Positions 45,456-58,020 of a stretch of 64,000 nucleotides of DNA are shown piece by piece (the first letter of the stretch is position 1; each line of letters begins with the position of its first letter). The translations under genes were made by a program, and so were the position numbers. Below the pieces are notes generated by a model, which was not told the origin of the DNA, ran no database searches, and worked only from the letters and a program-made list of their open reading frames with translations. Source of the stretch: Polyporus tsugae (lineage: Eukaryota; Basidiomycota; Agaricomycetes; Polyporales; Polyporaceae); NCBI GenBank assembly GCA_024305745.1, contig JAHRBS010000010.1:2363501-2427500 (forward strand), written 5' to 3'.

Positions 45456-46046
45456 GGCGATTCGCAGTTGTGAGTTCAGTGAGAGAGCGGATGTCAGCGT
45501 GCTGTACGAGTGTCCGGTGTCGAGTAGACTCCTTTCTGTCGCTATCAGAGAGGTGAAGGAACCGGCTTATATAGTGGAGAGTTGCGAAGCAAGCCATGAG
45601 CGTCCGGTGACATCACGGGTGGAATCGGTCGAGTCTCCCGAGTCAGCGTGGGCCACGTCCTGGGTAATCGGGCTTGCGATCGTTGGCGTTCAGTGTGCTG
45701 CTGGAATGTATACAGACGCTGCGACCGCAGGTGTCGAGGAGGACGGGATGTATTGGAGAACGCGGAGGAGGAACAGACCCTGCACGGCTCCCCGACAGAC
45801 CAGACGCGCATCCCAATCGGTGTCGCGTGACGTCATTGGGCTCGAGTGCAGCTTTTGGAGTCTCTTGCAATCCCGCCAACCGCACTTCCCGCCATTGCCA
45901 GCGGAACGGTTCAAGTTTCATGCACAGATGCGACACAAGCCAAGGTGTGCATGCAAAGAGGTATATCCAATGTAGTGACCAGTGGCGCACGAAAACACGG
46001 AACAAGAACACACCACAATATCAATACATCTTTCCCTTTACAGCTC
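45456..46046. promoter_or_regulatory. Upstream region of the 2-hydroxyacid dehydrogenase gene
   Basis: About 590 bases between the start of the dehydrogenase gene and the 3' end of the M28 peptidase gene, both on the minus strand. It must contain the dehydrogenase promoter and the peptidase 3' untranslated region. A TATA-like tatata stretch is at about 45566-45572 read on the plus strand. No further element is assigned. Confidence 0.35.
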
Positions 46047-49000
46047 TTACACCTTGATCGTCTCCGCGAGCTTGTCCAGGAGCGCTCCTACGCGGCTCGC
46101 CTCCAGCTCCGCCAGTGTCGCGTTCCCGTCAAAGGTCAACGCCTCGGTGATCGACGGCAAAGTCGTCGCTCCATACCCTGCGAAAACACTATCAGCATCC
46201 TCTGCGGCTCTCCGTCATACCCAAGCGGAACCACAATTGCCGCCGACACAGTTCAAAGAATGCAACGAACAAAGCAGACACGCAAGGACAACACGTACCG
46301 AGCCACTTGCCGGGCGCGACGCCCAGGTGCCTGTACCACTCCCGGTCCTTGATGCCCTCCTCCGAGATGAACCCGCGCTCGAACGATGCCAACTTCGTGT
46401 TGGCCGCTTGCACCCGTTTCGCCGCCTTGATGAATTCGCGGATGGGGCCCGGCGGGCCTCCGTGCCCAAAGATCTTCCCCAGTATTTTCTTCAGCCAGTC
46501 CGGAAGTGGGAGCGGGAAACCGCTGAAGCGAGAGCCGTGCCCGTGAGCGTGGCCGTGGAGTGCACAGTGTGCGTGGCCGTGGCCGTGCGGGTGAGCGTGT
46601 TCCGTCTCGTGAGCGTGTGGGCGAGGAGCGTCAACGTCGGCCTGAGCGTGCGTGCCGCGACCGGGGTGTGGGATCTTGTCGAGCAGCTCGCGGAACCTCT
46701 TCTCCGCATCCTCCTTCTCCTCGTCGAGCGCCTTGCTCGCAGCCCCCAAACGGGCGATGCTCTTGCGGAGGCCGGAGAAGTCGGCGTTGGCGTTGACTGA
46801 AGCGCTAATCGTCTCGACCTTGTCGAGATAGTTGTCCAGTTCATGTGCATAGTGAGTCGTGTTGAGCGGGAGGATGAACGAATCGATCAAACGGAGCGCA
46901 ACGAGGCCGAGGTGCTTCGCGACGGCGGTATGGCGGAAGAAGCCCGGGTCACCATACGTCTCCTGCCAGGTTTGCGAATCGTAAACAGAGTGGTAGTGGT
47001 ACGGGGCGTCGGTCGGAGTCCCGCCAAAGCCCTGGTCCATGCTCGCAATCTGTTTTCCAAGATCAACAACCCTCGTACACGTTTGCTGACTCTAGCAAAT
47101 GTCACTCACACCCAGACGTTGGAGGAACGGCGTGTAATCACTTCCGGATCCCAGTGGGGGCACGCCTAGATCTGACTGGGCGATCACGTTCTGCTCGAGG
47201 AACCTCTCAACGGCCTCCGGATGCGCAAGACCACTGAACGGGCCAACATCTTGTCGCGCGTCCCACAAACTCCGGCTAGGATCGGTCGGGTGCGGAACAT
47301 CGAGCGCAGCACCACGAATCAAATGCGCGAGCGACGGGGATCCGCCTGCAGACCACCGGGAACCAATAGAGGATACATCTAGGTTACGATACTTAGTTTA
47401 GTAGGCCACTTGAGAGCATTTTGGGAAATTCTAACCAATATTAACATAGGCCACGACATTCTTGCTGATCCACTCAGGGAAGTCCTCCGCCCATTCGGTG
47501 CTACCAATCAAGCCGTACTGTGAACAACGCCAACATGAGTCAACGCAAAGGAAAAGATCGCATCTAGTAGGCACCTCTTCAGCATCCCAGCTGGCGAACA
47601 CGACGTTCCGCAAAGGTCGCCAACCGCGTTTCAGCAGGGCGCCGAAACCACGGACAACCTCGTGAATAGACACGGTTCCGGAGGTGGGGTCAGCAGCACC
47701 CATTACCCATGCTATGATCACAAATCAGCATGACCTGGTCCATCCAAAGATGTCAGTTCCACTCACCATCGCGATGACAGCCAATAATGACCGTCTCATT
47801 CTTGATGTGACCAGGGATGACTGACATAGTATTCCAAATGGGAATAACCCTGGTATTGACTAGGCAGGCAAGTTAATGAGCATTCATAAATAGCAGATGC
47901 TTGTCCTCACCGTGGTTAACAAGCTTGACCATCTTCTCGCTGGCCTTCCCGTCCAGCTGGAACGCAGCCTTAGCGTCGCTGCCGGATATCTCCTTCAGCA
48001 AGCGTTGAGCATTGGCCCACGAGATCGGCAAACTGGGGATCTTGGGGATGTTTTCACCCTCGGTGCGCGTCGCGTTTTCGTAGGCAGGGGCACCGGGTGT
48101 TGTGGGATCGCCTGGGTACAACGAGATGAACTGGACGCTCCCCCGCTGCACGGATGTGGGGTTAAGCGCCGGTCCCTCAGGGTACGGCTTGTACCCGTTC
48201 TCAACAGTCACAGCACCGTCGTCGCGCGGGTCAGAGTAGATGAGCACGCCGGCAGCACCGACGTCCTGTGCACCTTTGATCTGTTTCCACCCCGTGAGAA
48301 TCCAAAGAACCTTGGCTTTCGGGGAGATAAGCATGACCAACCTTCAAGCCGCGGAAAACAGCACCGTAGCGTGCCAAAAGAATCTTGCCGGCGAGATTCA
48401 CACCCTTGGCGACCAACTCGTCGTAGTCCTCCTTTCGCCCGTAGTTCACGTACACCAGCTGACCCTCCACGTCGCCATCTGCGCTCAACCCATGGAACGT
48501 AGGTACGGAATCGCGGTAATTAGCTGCATCGGGGTCGCGCGGGTCGCCATCTTCCACCAGGTCGGCCTGCCACTCGGGCTGACCATCCTCTCCGAGGATG
48601 GAGACAGCGCGGTCAAGGGGAGTGTTCATGACAGGGAAGTATTGGTCGATCCATGCCTGAGGACGGGCGTGCTTCCCAATGTCGAGGGTCGCGGCGCGCG
48701 ATTCCGGGGAGCCCGCGTGGTAGAGGGGGAGCTCGTTAGATGGATGGATACCAAACTCATCCTGGAAGAGTTTCAGGATGACCTTGGCGTCGTCCAGGTC
48801 CTCGTCGGAGCCGGCGAGGTGTGGGTGTGTCGCGTACGCGCGAGAGGTAGTGAGCGCGGACTCGGGGTCTGGAATCGAGCTATATTCATACGGAAGGGGT
48901 TGAGACGTGGACATGAGCCACAGAGGAAGGGACGGGGGGACACATACAGGTAGAGTTCCTCCGCTTTCTCGGAGTTCCCGAACGCGCCTTGGTGCTTCCA

Positions 49001-49240
49001 AGCTGCTCCCTGAGCCCAAGAAAGAACATGGTGAGGTTCGTCGTGATGACCGGGTCCCAGCGCAAAGATCACGGCGCGTGTAGTAACCGTGTATGCGCCA
49101 TACATAACTCCAAGGACGACTAAAGTCCTCAGGGTTCTCCAGTCGCGAAGGCCAAGGGGGAAAAGAGAGTGCTGTTGCTCCTCATGCTGCTTGTTGTGGT
49201 TGGGAAGAGGGACCTTCTCGAGGTCGGGGGTATTCCCCAT
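46047..49240 (-). CDS. M28 metallopeptidase, glutamate carboxypeptidase II/transferrin receptor-like, 887 aa
   Basis: Nine minus-strand exons: 49240-48948, 48879-48342, 48280-47911, 47859-47767, 47711-47575, 47517-47436, 47378-47110, 47049-46299 and 46177-46047. It is a type II membrane protein: a short basic cytosolic N-terminus, one helix (LVVLGVMYGAYTVTTRAVIF) near residues 38-58, then the ectodomain. A PA-type insert contains GAAGVLIYSDPRDDG. The zinc ligands appear as GCHRDAWVMGAADPTSG (His, Asp), SWDAEEYGLIGS (Glu pair), VAYVNID and the final His in YHYHSVYD. The C-terminus is a transferrin-receptor-like dimerisation domain, interrupted by a His-rich segment at 46531-46654. It resembles fungal Vps70/NAALADase proteins. 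Location is probably vacuolar or cell surface; the substrate is unknown. Confidence 0.9.
46531..46654 (-). repeat. His-rich low-complexity segment inside the M28 peptidase
   Basis: Roughly 39 residues contain about 13 histidines, alternating mainly with Gly and Ala (HPHGHGHAH, HGHAHGHG) and preceded by Asp/Glu. It lies in the C-terminal helical dimerisation domain. At DNA level it is an imperfect repeat of gtggccgt/gagcgt units. Similar loops in zinc transporters bind metal ions; here metal binding is inference. Confidence 0.7.
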
Positions 49241-49505
49241 GGTCGATGAAGAAAGGGGGAGAGAAGGAAGGGGGGAAACAAAAGAAGCCCATGATAGCGC
49301 AATATGATGCTCGCGACTGTGCGTGAGTACGCGACGGACTGACACTGGACGCCACAAAGCTTCCGGGCCGCCGCCGGTTATCCTGCCTCGCCGCGCGTCC
49401 TGCCAACCGAGTCCTGACTATCGCTCTTCCACGACTGCGAACCCCCCCCCCCCCACTGCAGCTGCACGTAGCTCGTATCAACGCATTTTCCAGGGGAAAC
49501 GAACC
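49241..49505. promoter_or_regulatory. Shared divergent promoter of M28 peptidase and PEX14, with poly-C tract
   Basis: 265 bases separate the two ATGs. A homopolymer of thirteen C residues lies at 49442-49454, 52 bases before the PEX14 ATG, within a generally pyrimidine-rich strand. Promoter function is inferred from the arrangement. Confidence 0.5.
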
Positions 49506-50909
49506 ATGGGTAGTGAAGATAAGACCCCAGACTCCCAGAGTACTCCCCAACCTCCAGTGCAATCCCCTGCAGGTAGCCCACCCGACCTTCCTCCCACACA
49601 AGCGCAAAATCTGTCGTCGACTGCTACGGATCGTACAGAACTACTACAACGAGCACGCGCTTTCCTAACTTCCCCACAAGTCACACATGAAGACATTACG
49701 GCGAAGCGGAGGTTCCTTACGGACAAGGGTCTGACCGATGTCGAGATCGACGGTTTGCTGCGCCAAGTGGTACGCCCTGCGCATAGTCTTCCTATCATAT
49801 GTTAACTCAGGCCTATTCCAATTAGCCACTTCCCGCCCCACCTCTACCTCCCCGAACATATCCTCAACTTCCACCTTCAAAAGTCCCGTATCTACTACTA
49901 AACGTCCTTCGCATATTCTCATGGGTAGCCGGAGGATCCACAGTCCTCCTGCTCACATACTTTGTGCGTGCCCAACCTTTCACTTTCAAGGAGGACCCGC
50001 CCGTACTCACCTAATCCTACAGCGTTTCCTCTATCCCAAGATTGCGCAGACATTCCACGCCCGCTTATCCCTCCGCTCCCACCGCAGCGCCCTCCTTGAA
50101 CGCATGACACGGTCGCTCGAGGAACTGAAGGTGACACAGCACGCGACTTCTGCCATTCTTCCCCAGCCCGAACCGTTCCGTGAACCAGCGAAGTACGCAG
50201 GATGCCATGGGTTGGATCAGCTTGCGATTTCAGCTGGGGACTTGCCGGATGTGCCGCCAATCACCATGCTCCGTTGTGCCATCCAGGATTGTTCGAGGGC
50301 TGAGCTGAAAGCAACGTCTGCCGAGTTATTCCGTATGCTGGAGGTCAAGCTCCCTTGGGTTGCGGAAGAGGGTGCACAGCACGAGGTGCGTTCTTTCTGT
50401 CTGTCCCGGCATCGGGAACATCGTAAATGTGTCTCCTCCAGAACAACCTTTGGCGGACGCTCACAACAACCCCAATATTCCAACCCGCCGCGCCTACACC
50501 TTCATCAAGCTCTCCCGCCCCTTCCAATGCGCCCACCGCCCCCGCCCCCTCCCCAGACACCGTCTGGACATATGTCCCGCCCACACCCCCACCAGAACCG
50601 CCCCTCCTCACCTGCCTGGCCTCCCTCAAGGTCGCATTACCCCCGCCCCCGTCCACCCAGCCCAAATTCCAGCACACTTTCCAAGCCCTCTCCGACCTCA
50701 CCGGCTACATCACGACCCAGACCTACGCGCTCCCCACCGGCTTCCGCGCGCCCGGTCTCGGCCTCGGGGCGCCGCTCACGCCCGAAGAGGAGGAGATCCG
50801 GCGGGACATCCGCGCACTCAAGGGCCTTGTCCTCAACCGACGCTCCTTCATGCCGCGGGTGCCAAGGCCCGGGTCCGCGGGCATCCCAGACGGGAGTGCG
50901 GTTGTTTAG
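49506..50909 (+). CDS. PEX14: Peroxin 14, 410 aa
   Basis: Four exons: 49506-49769, 49826-49963, 50023-50385 and 50442-50909. PEX14 is the docking component of the peroxisomal matrix import machinery and binds the PTS1 receptor PEX5 at the membrane. The N-terminal domain (about residues 40-88) contains RARAFLTSPQV and RRFLTDKGLTDVEIDGLL, the PEX5/PEX19-binding fold. A Pro-rich linker is followed by one hydrophobic segment (about 110-134, FSWVAGGSTVLLLTYF), then a coiled-coil region beginning RFLYPKIAQTFHARLS. The C-terminus contains TFQALSDLTGYITTQTY and IRALKGLVLNRRSFMPR. The acceptor at 49825 is chosen because the earlier one at 49811 runs into a stop. Confidence 0.93.
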
Positions 50910-52187
50910 GCCATGGGCACCGTTACCGTGGTCACCGTAGGGGGCTCGAGTCAGATTGGTGCGGCGCCCCGCTTTGCAATAATGGGAGAGAGACTGTGGA
51001 CGGCATGTATTCTATCCAGTTCTCGTAATGCAGCGCAGCCGGCGGGTTCGTGTTGCCCTCCGCCCTGCATTCTAGCCTCCGCGAGAGTTCGTACACAGCT
51101 ATCCCTAGCTATCCAGATTCCGCACAATGTGACTAGCGTTGCCAAGCCCACACAACGTTCCGAGGGCCTCAAGGCTACCACGCGCGTGTCTTGGGCAGAG
51201 TCCAACAAGCTTACGCGAAGCCGTTACACACTACATTTGTAAGTATCTTTTTGGAAGACCAAGCCTATGAACAAGCCAATGCCATGATCGATGCATGATC
51301 GGCGACCCTAGCTACGTACATTGTGCGATCGTTCGCAGCCGATCGTGCGCGTCCCGAAGGCGCAGTCCGACACGTTCGAATTCGACAGCGGCTTCCCAGC
51401 AACACTAGAAGCCCATCCTCGGGCAGCAGAAGTATTATGTTATGTAAACGAGGTCGTCCTCCTACGCCGAGTTCGACGACAATAAACAAGCATTACATGG
51501 TGATCTATAATGATGATGATGTGCGGTACAACAACAGTCCGAGTCCGCATGCATGTACGTGTGTAAGTATGTGCTGCTCAACCACCGTCCGTGCGAACCA
51601 TATGTGTATAGTCCGAGACAGATGCGAGGTGCCAGGGCATGAGTTCGATCAACGAAAGGGGTTAAGTAGCACCGCGGATGAGTGTGGGGATGCGAGGGGT
51701 GGCCTGGGTCCCGCAAGGTACGCGAGCACAGAGCACAAGGGCTCCGCCGGCCTGGGGAGAGAGGGGCCTCGAAACGGAGATGTCGGGATCATCGGAGGAA
51801 TATCCAGGTGAAAGGCAAAATGTCAGATGCGATGGTGAAGGTGTGACCGGGCGGGCGTGGTGCTGTGGCGGGATCACTGGCATGTAGTGCCGTGGTGGGA
51901 TGTAGAAGGTGTCAGCGCGGCGTCAGATGTGATACAGCAGGAGGTTACCGGGTGGCGGTCGAAAGCGCGGAAATGAAGCGAAGTGGATAACTGGGATGAA
52001 TGTGCGGGGTACCATGCGTGATGATAGCGGTATCTGTAGAGCATATGCGAGGGAAGACGAAGAGGACCGAATATGGCAGAGAGCAGGACGGCGGAGCAGG
52101 ATGCCGTGCGCTCCAGGTGTCGTAAACGCGTGGTAGGTTGGGGTATAGATTGAAGACGGAAAACAACAGACGCGGCCAGGCCAACAA
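50910..52187. other. Convergent intergenic region
   Basis: About 1.3 kb between the 3' ends of PEX14 (+) and the GH16 gene (-). Short frames on both strands have no recognisable content. A tgatgatgatg run is near 51511. No terminator or repeat structure is assigned. Confidence 0.45.
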
Positions 52188-54977
52188 TCAACATTGGCCC
52201 AAGAAGCTGTTCTTCGGCCACGGTTGTTTAAAGTCATCAACCCACGTTGTGAGGTTCGGATTTGAGTACGCCTCCGCGTATTGCTCAATATACGCGGCCG
52301 TGGGGTAGTCTTTAGGGTTGCACCCAATGTTGATAGCGTTCGATGGCTGGTACACGCGAATGTAGTCCACCTTCAGGTGCACGGGGAACGGCAGGTGGTC
52401 GAGGTCGACCGGCCCGAAGTTGTACGACATTCCCAGGTTCGCGATGATGTACTGTCGCATCGCAATTCGGGCATAGCGTCAGTGTCCATGTTGCGAACCA
52501 AATTCAAAAGCAAGTGGGCGGGATGGAGATAGAACTCACCATGGGCTCGCCTGGAACAGGGCGCTCCTGGATCTCTACCAGCTCATCTGGACCGAGGCCC
52601 GGGCCATTCAGGGTCCACGAAACCTTGTTGTTCGAAATCCAGGTGATGTACTATGCACACGATACATCAATACCTCATCATCACACAGGGCGAGATAGCC
52701 ACGTACCCCGTCCTCGAACCCTGGCTGGTACTCGAAACCGTAGATGGAGTAGCACCCAGTCTCGTACTCATAGCAGTTCGGATCCGTGTTGGTCACGACA
52801 GAGGTAGCTTGTTGTGTTATACTTCCGGCAAAGGTGTTCTGCTTTGAGATCGAGGGGTCGGTGATGATCTCGTTCGCGCTCGTATTCAACCAGATGTAGG
52901 CATGGTTGAATGGCTATGTGGCATAAAGCGCAATTCCATCAGCATCGGCGCCCACATAGGCGACAACAGATGGACGTAACACTCACCGCCCACTGCGCAC
53001 TCTGAGATACCCCGGCGATGAGGGTGTTTTGGTTGATCTGCGCCTCGAATATATCGATCTCGGGCGCGGCCCTGCCAACGAAAGTGCCATCCGAGTGCTT
53101 CGGCCCTGGGTGACTCTCGCCGTCGCATGTGCACCGGGAGAGTCGCTGCCCGGGAAGGAAGGACAGAATCCCATCATGGCCGGTATCGCCGTTAACAGTA
53201 GCTGCCGCGGGCTGGTTGTCAATGGTCTGGTTCTTGACGGTGCCGATGTCGCACGTGTCGTACGTGTACGGCCACTGCAAGAGGTTACGATCGGAAGAAG
53301 GATGGCAAGATGACAGCCGTCAGAGTGTCAGGAGGACACGGGAGGCCGAGTAGTGGAAACAGTGAATACGCAGGTAGAGACAGAGTAACCTAATACGACG
53401 TACCGTTCCCTCCAGGGTCGCACCGTACCCAGCACGGCCCAGGTTGCCCATTGTCCATATGGCCGGCCACAGGCCAAGAATGTTGCTCACGCCGGGAAGC
53501 GTGACGTTGGTCTCGATATACCCACCCGTGAAGCAAAACTTGTTCCACGTCGACATCATCCCTGGAGGAAGACAAGGATGGTATGGTTATGTCAAAGAAC
53601 GTGGCGAAGGCTGATCAAGAAGCAACTAGATACGCTTACCTCCTTGGTAGTGGAGGTCGTGTGTCTCCTTCTTCGACAGCGTGATCTGGAGGTTCCCGTC
53701 TTGTGTGGTGATAGCTTCTGGATCGTACCATTCTAAGTTGTTAGTTGCCCAGTAGTGAAGATCCACGGCCTCCCAATACGGGTCGTCCCCAGGGTAGAAT
53801 GTCCGACCATCTACGTTAAACTCGTCCGAGAAGATCAGCTCGAGCTGTTCACCCGTGCGCCAACTCGTTTTCTGGTACGCAGACTTGGGCGTGTCCACGT
53901 CAATCAGACCACGATGACCTGGGATGTCCGGAACCTATCTTGGCGTTCAGAATATGTTTACATGGTAAAAGCCGGAGTGGCCGGGGACCCCACTCACCTG
54001 GCCGGAAGCATTGATGCCACCCAAATTAAACGCGCCCAGATTGCTCAACTCTTTTTGCTGTACGGCAGTAATGACAGGATATCCAACACTGTTAGAGTGG
54101 GTTAGATCATATGCTGCAGGAAGACTGCACGATCCAAATGACTCGGGAGAACGTCAATCCAAGACCAAATGTAGAATGAAAGTGACAGTCCTGCTCGATG
54201 ATGTCCCGCTGTGTCATTCTTGGGAGTTATGCCAAAACAGTCCCACCGACGAGCGGGGCCGTGGAAGCACCAAGACGGTCCTTCGTCCGCGCGCAGGCAT
54301 CGATATAGCGGCTAGCAGAGCCTGGGAAGCACGGCTGCCTTCGCTGCGAAGACTGGTGGGAACGAATGGCCTAGAAAGTGCGAGGCTGGCGCAATACAGC
54401 GCACACGCGACTGTCGGCTTGCGCAGCACGAAGCGACGCAAGACGTGCAGTCAGACGAGACGGAAGGACTCACAAGAGAACGAGTATGCCGGTGATGAGG
54501 AGAAGGAGGGCGCCTAGGTTGATGACGCCTCGGGGTGAGAAGACGTCCCTGCGGTTGTCCACCCAATTTCTCTCTCCCTGAACCTCCGGATCCGGTCCGT
54601 GGAGATCGTCGTCCTCCTCCTTGTCTTCGGGTAGAAGGCGGGTTCCCCATGTTTGAGGGTCTGGTGGGAGCGTGTACTGGGAACGGGTTCCATTCGATTG
54701 AGATCGTGGAGGGCGTCTTGGCTGAGGCGGGGAAAGGACACACCTGATCACCGAGCGAGAGTGGGCGGCTTGTGCCCAGGTATGGTGAGTCGGATGCTGC
54801 GGAGAGCGAAGGGTTGCTTCCGTAGGAGGTAAGACGTCGGGCCACTGAAGGGAAGGGACCCGAGGAGCGGTCTGGTACTAGGCGAAAGGTGGAACCTGGG
54901 ACGGACGATGTGGAGGCTTTGGAGAGGCGACCATTGGAGTCGTCGAAGGGATTGAGGAGGGGGGGGGAGTCGGCCAT
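52188..54977 (-). CDS. KRE6: KRE6/SKN1-family beta-glucan synthesis protein (GH16), 616 aa
   Basis: Nine minus-strand exons: 54977-54744, 54676-54474, 54088-53998, 53934-53640, 53561-53404, 53274-52987, 52913-52707, 52650-52540 and 52451-52188. It is a type II membrane glycoside-hydrolase-16-fold protein needed for beta-1,6-glucan assembly in the secretory pathway. A Ser/Pro-rich cytosolic region (about 125 residues) precedes one helix (LGALLLLITGILVLL). The lumenal part has FSDEFNVDGRTFYPGDDPYW, KFCFTGGYIE and WPAIWTMGNLGR. The catalytic GH16 signature is PEIDIFEAQ. The C-terminus has VDYIRVYQP and a Cys-rich end. Intron 2 (54089-54473) is 385 nt, far longer than the 50-130 nt of the others. 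KRE6 and SKN1 paralogues cannot be separated here. Confidence 0.93.
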
Positions 54978-57900
54978 GGTGGTGGATAGAGATGGAGACG
55001 AAGGAGGGACAAGAAGGAACGAGCGAGAACGAGCGAATGATGAGGAACAATGAGAGCAGATGTCGTGAAGGGGGGAGGTGGCCGAGGCAGGAGACGGTCC
55101 CGGGCGGAGGAGCTCGGCCATGCCAGATAATAATAATATCCTTTCGCGCGCGTCATCGCCTGAGCCCAGAGAAAAACGTTCGGGCGAGATGTCGCAAATA
55201 GGACCGCATGCTCTTCCAGGTCCTCCTTCTGCTCCCACACCCAAATCAGGCCCACAATCTTCCTCTCTGATGGGGCCCGGACCCCGTAACCGTCCCATCT
55301 TCCCAGCCCCGCCATGTGGTGCTCTGCCTGTGCTTGTCCCGGTGCACTCCTATTCCTGTTGTTGTGTGTCAGTATAAGTACTTAGTCGTACTCAGAGTAA
55401 GTACAACACCATGAACATGGGCGTCTCCCTCAACCTCGATCGTGATCAAATGCGCGTTGCCATATACGACACGCATCGGGCACCTTATCTCCACGGTCGT
55501 GGCCCCACCGACTCCACCTCGTCATAGGCACCATTACGAGCGTATGTACTGTATGTACCACGCCAACTGGCCCACAACTCGTCCTTCAGTTCGAACAGAC
55601 GTGTCCGAGTGGCGTCGCATCAAACACACAACGGACACAATCCGCGCCCGACGGCGGTGTTGATCCTCGACATCCTCCGTTCTCCGCACAACCTTTGGCT
55701 GCGCATCTCCGGCGACCGTGCGCACCCTTCTTACGCCCCACTCTACTTCCGCAACCGTCAGGCCCACGCTCTATAATCGAATCGCCCATCCCCCGCATCC
55801 GTCCATATACATACTTAAATATATCCACCATCCAACTCGTGCCCAAGGTCTCAGCCAGCCCCCATCGATTGGTGAGTATCAACCGTTCTAACCAAACGCA
55901 CTTCTTTGTCGAACGAGCACGTCTCATAAACGCCACTAAACAGACACTGTATGTAGATCTCCCCCCAAGCACATCCCGAAGCAGTCCATTCTATTCTATT
56001 CCCTCACAACCTCTGACCATTCCTGACCGATGTCCTCCGGACGGCGGCGCAGGAATGATGCCCCGGGGACTCGGGGTCCCGCCGCCGCTACAACTGCATC
56101 GTACTCAACATGTTTCCAAAGGATTCTAAAGAGATCGCACCTGGGCCACCCACGCCCCGCGATTGGCGTCTTCCGGGCTTCTGATCCAACATTCGTCCGT
56201 CCAAGTCTCGACTTCAAAATTCAACCTGTCACTCTCCTCATCTATAAGTACGTGGTCCTAAGTCTGAGCCAGTGAGCATTAATGTCCCTCTTCGTTTCGC
56301 CACCGAAGATTCCGAGTAAGTGGTCGTCAAGGCTTCAAGCTTCCCTCTTCCGGAGATCACCTAACCATGGCCTCCGAGTCAGCGTCCCTCAGACACCGTC
56401 AATATCACCCTGCTGCGTCACTTAACACATCAAGTCGTATATTGAGCAGGTCTCCCTGACTGATAGGTGAGCGATTGCAACCCGCTTCTCACACTCCCCG
56501 TCCTGTCTGCACATAGGCAAGTCTACAAAGCCCGGAGTTGGTCCCTTGTAGACCCACTGTCGGTCATCGCCGGCTTTCCCTGAGGGCGTTTATTCTGGTG
56601 AAGCAAATGTCGAATTCAGACACAGCACCATGAGCTGCGCGCCGCTTTAACGGAAATAATGATAGTTCCGCAGCGCCAATACTCCCCGCCAAGACTGATG
56701 GACCTGGTGTCTGGAGAGCTTTCAAGTTTCAAGATCTGTGAAGCCTCGAGGGAGGTTCTCCAAGTGCTTCGCCTATATACATTCTTCCCCCATATAATCA
56801 CTCCTCGCTGGTCTCGTCACGATGAACCGAGAGGTTCAGAGAAGTAGCTGCTCATGATCATGCATCATGGATGACCTCATGGATGATCATCCCGTTTCTT
56901 CTAGCTACCGTACTCATGGTACAACTTGGACAAGTCTATTATCCGATGTGACTGCATGCGCAGTACGCGGGCCCGGGCTGGAGCGTTCGACGGCCACTGG
57001 ACCGCCGTCCCAATGATGGCTTGTTCACCCTTCGCCCCCCGGCCATCGACATCGTTGGTACTTTCGCCAAGTCATTGCGACATGCAGTGCCTATTGGAGA
57101 TATCATATATGCATCTTTATCACCTTTCTTCACCGTATGAGAAGACAGCCTATACAACTTTGCAAACCCGGCGGTACCCGGGTTTTCTACTTACCAGCCG
57201 CTTCCGGCCCGCCTTGCAACCTGTGCAGGCCGTTTTGGGCCGTTTATTTAAAGTTGGACCACATACAACGCATCGCTTCAATTTCAATTTTACTTCCACT
57301 TACGACGCACATGCTCCAATGCCGTGCACCCCACGCCACTACTAAGTATCAGTACTACGTCGCGTCCGACTAACCTCGACCTCAGACTCGAGGCCCTTCC
57401 TTCCTCCTGAATAATAAACGATTCGACGCCGAACAACCCCAGATAAAACAAGACATGGGATTCACGGAGGGGCCTGAACAACCAATGCATACAGTGCGCG
57501 CTAATAGATGCAGCGAACACGACTACGGATACACGGATACAGTGACGTTAGGCGTCAGGTGGGTCAGTACGGACTACAACAGATTTCGTCGAGATGATGC
57601 TAAGTAACCGGATGAGGGATGATCGATGGGTGGTGGGTGGACCTGCAGTATGTATGGGAGATACGGTGGATGGCAAGCGATGAACAGATGTGTGCGTGGC
57701 GCGCTCGGCGCGGTCAGTGTCGAAGGAAACCGTGAGTGGAGGTGAGGACATATTTGGGGGTTATATGTGAACTAGTAATGTAGCGAAGAGCAGTCGTAAA
57801 ACTCGTGATGCGGCGCATGGGAACATGTGGGTGGTATATGATGGCGACGCTGGGAAGGACCTGGCCTCGGCACTACTCGGTGTCGGGAGTCTTTTGCTCA

Positions 57901-58020
57901 GACCTGGAGGAGAGAACCGAAATATGGAGGACGACTGGAAAGAAAGGCATGCATGAGACGTGAACCCAAGGAGGTGGGGAAGATGGTAGCGGGCGAAAGC
58001 CGAGAGGATGAAGAAGGGGT
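54978..58020. other. Long intergenic region
   Basis: About 3 kb. The first part is the promoter of the GH16 gene. From 55640 to 56280 there are a few splice-like signals (gtgagt at 55871) but no convincing protein-coding frame; a non-coding transcript is possible. The final part (57360-58020) lies beyond the 3' end of the CASTOR-like gene on the opposite strand. No tRNA, repeat or transposon was recognised. Confidence 0.45.

Noticed and set aside
55695..56275. Plus-strand frames with splice-like signals
   Set aside because: No coherent protein can be assembled; at most a non-coding transcript.
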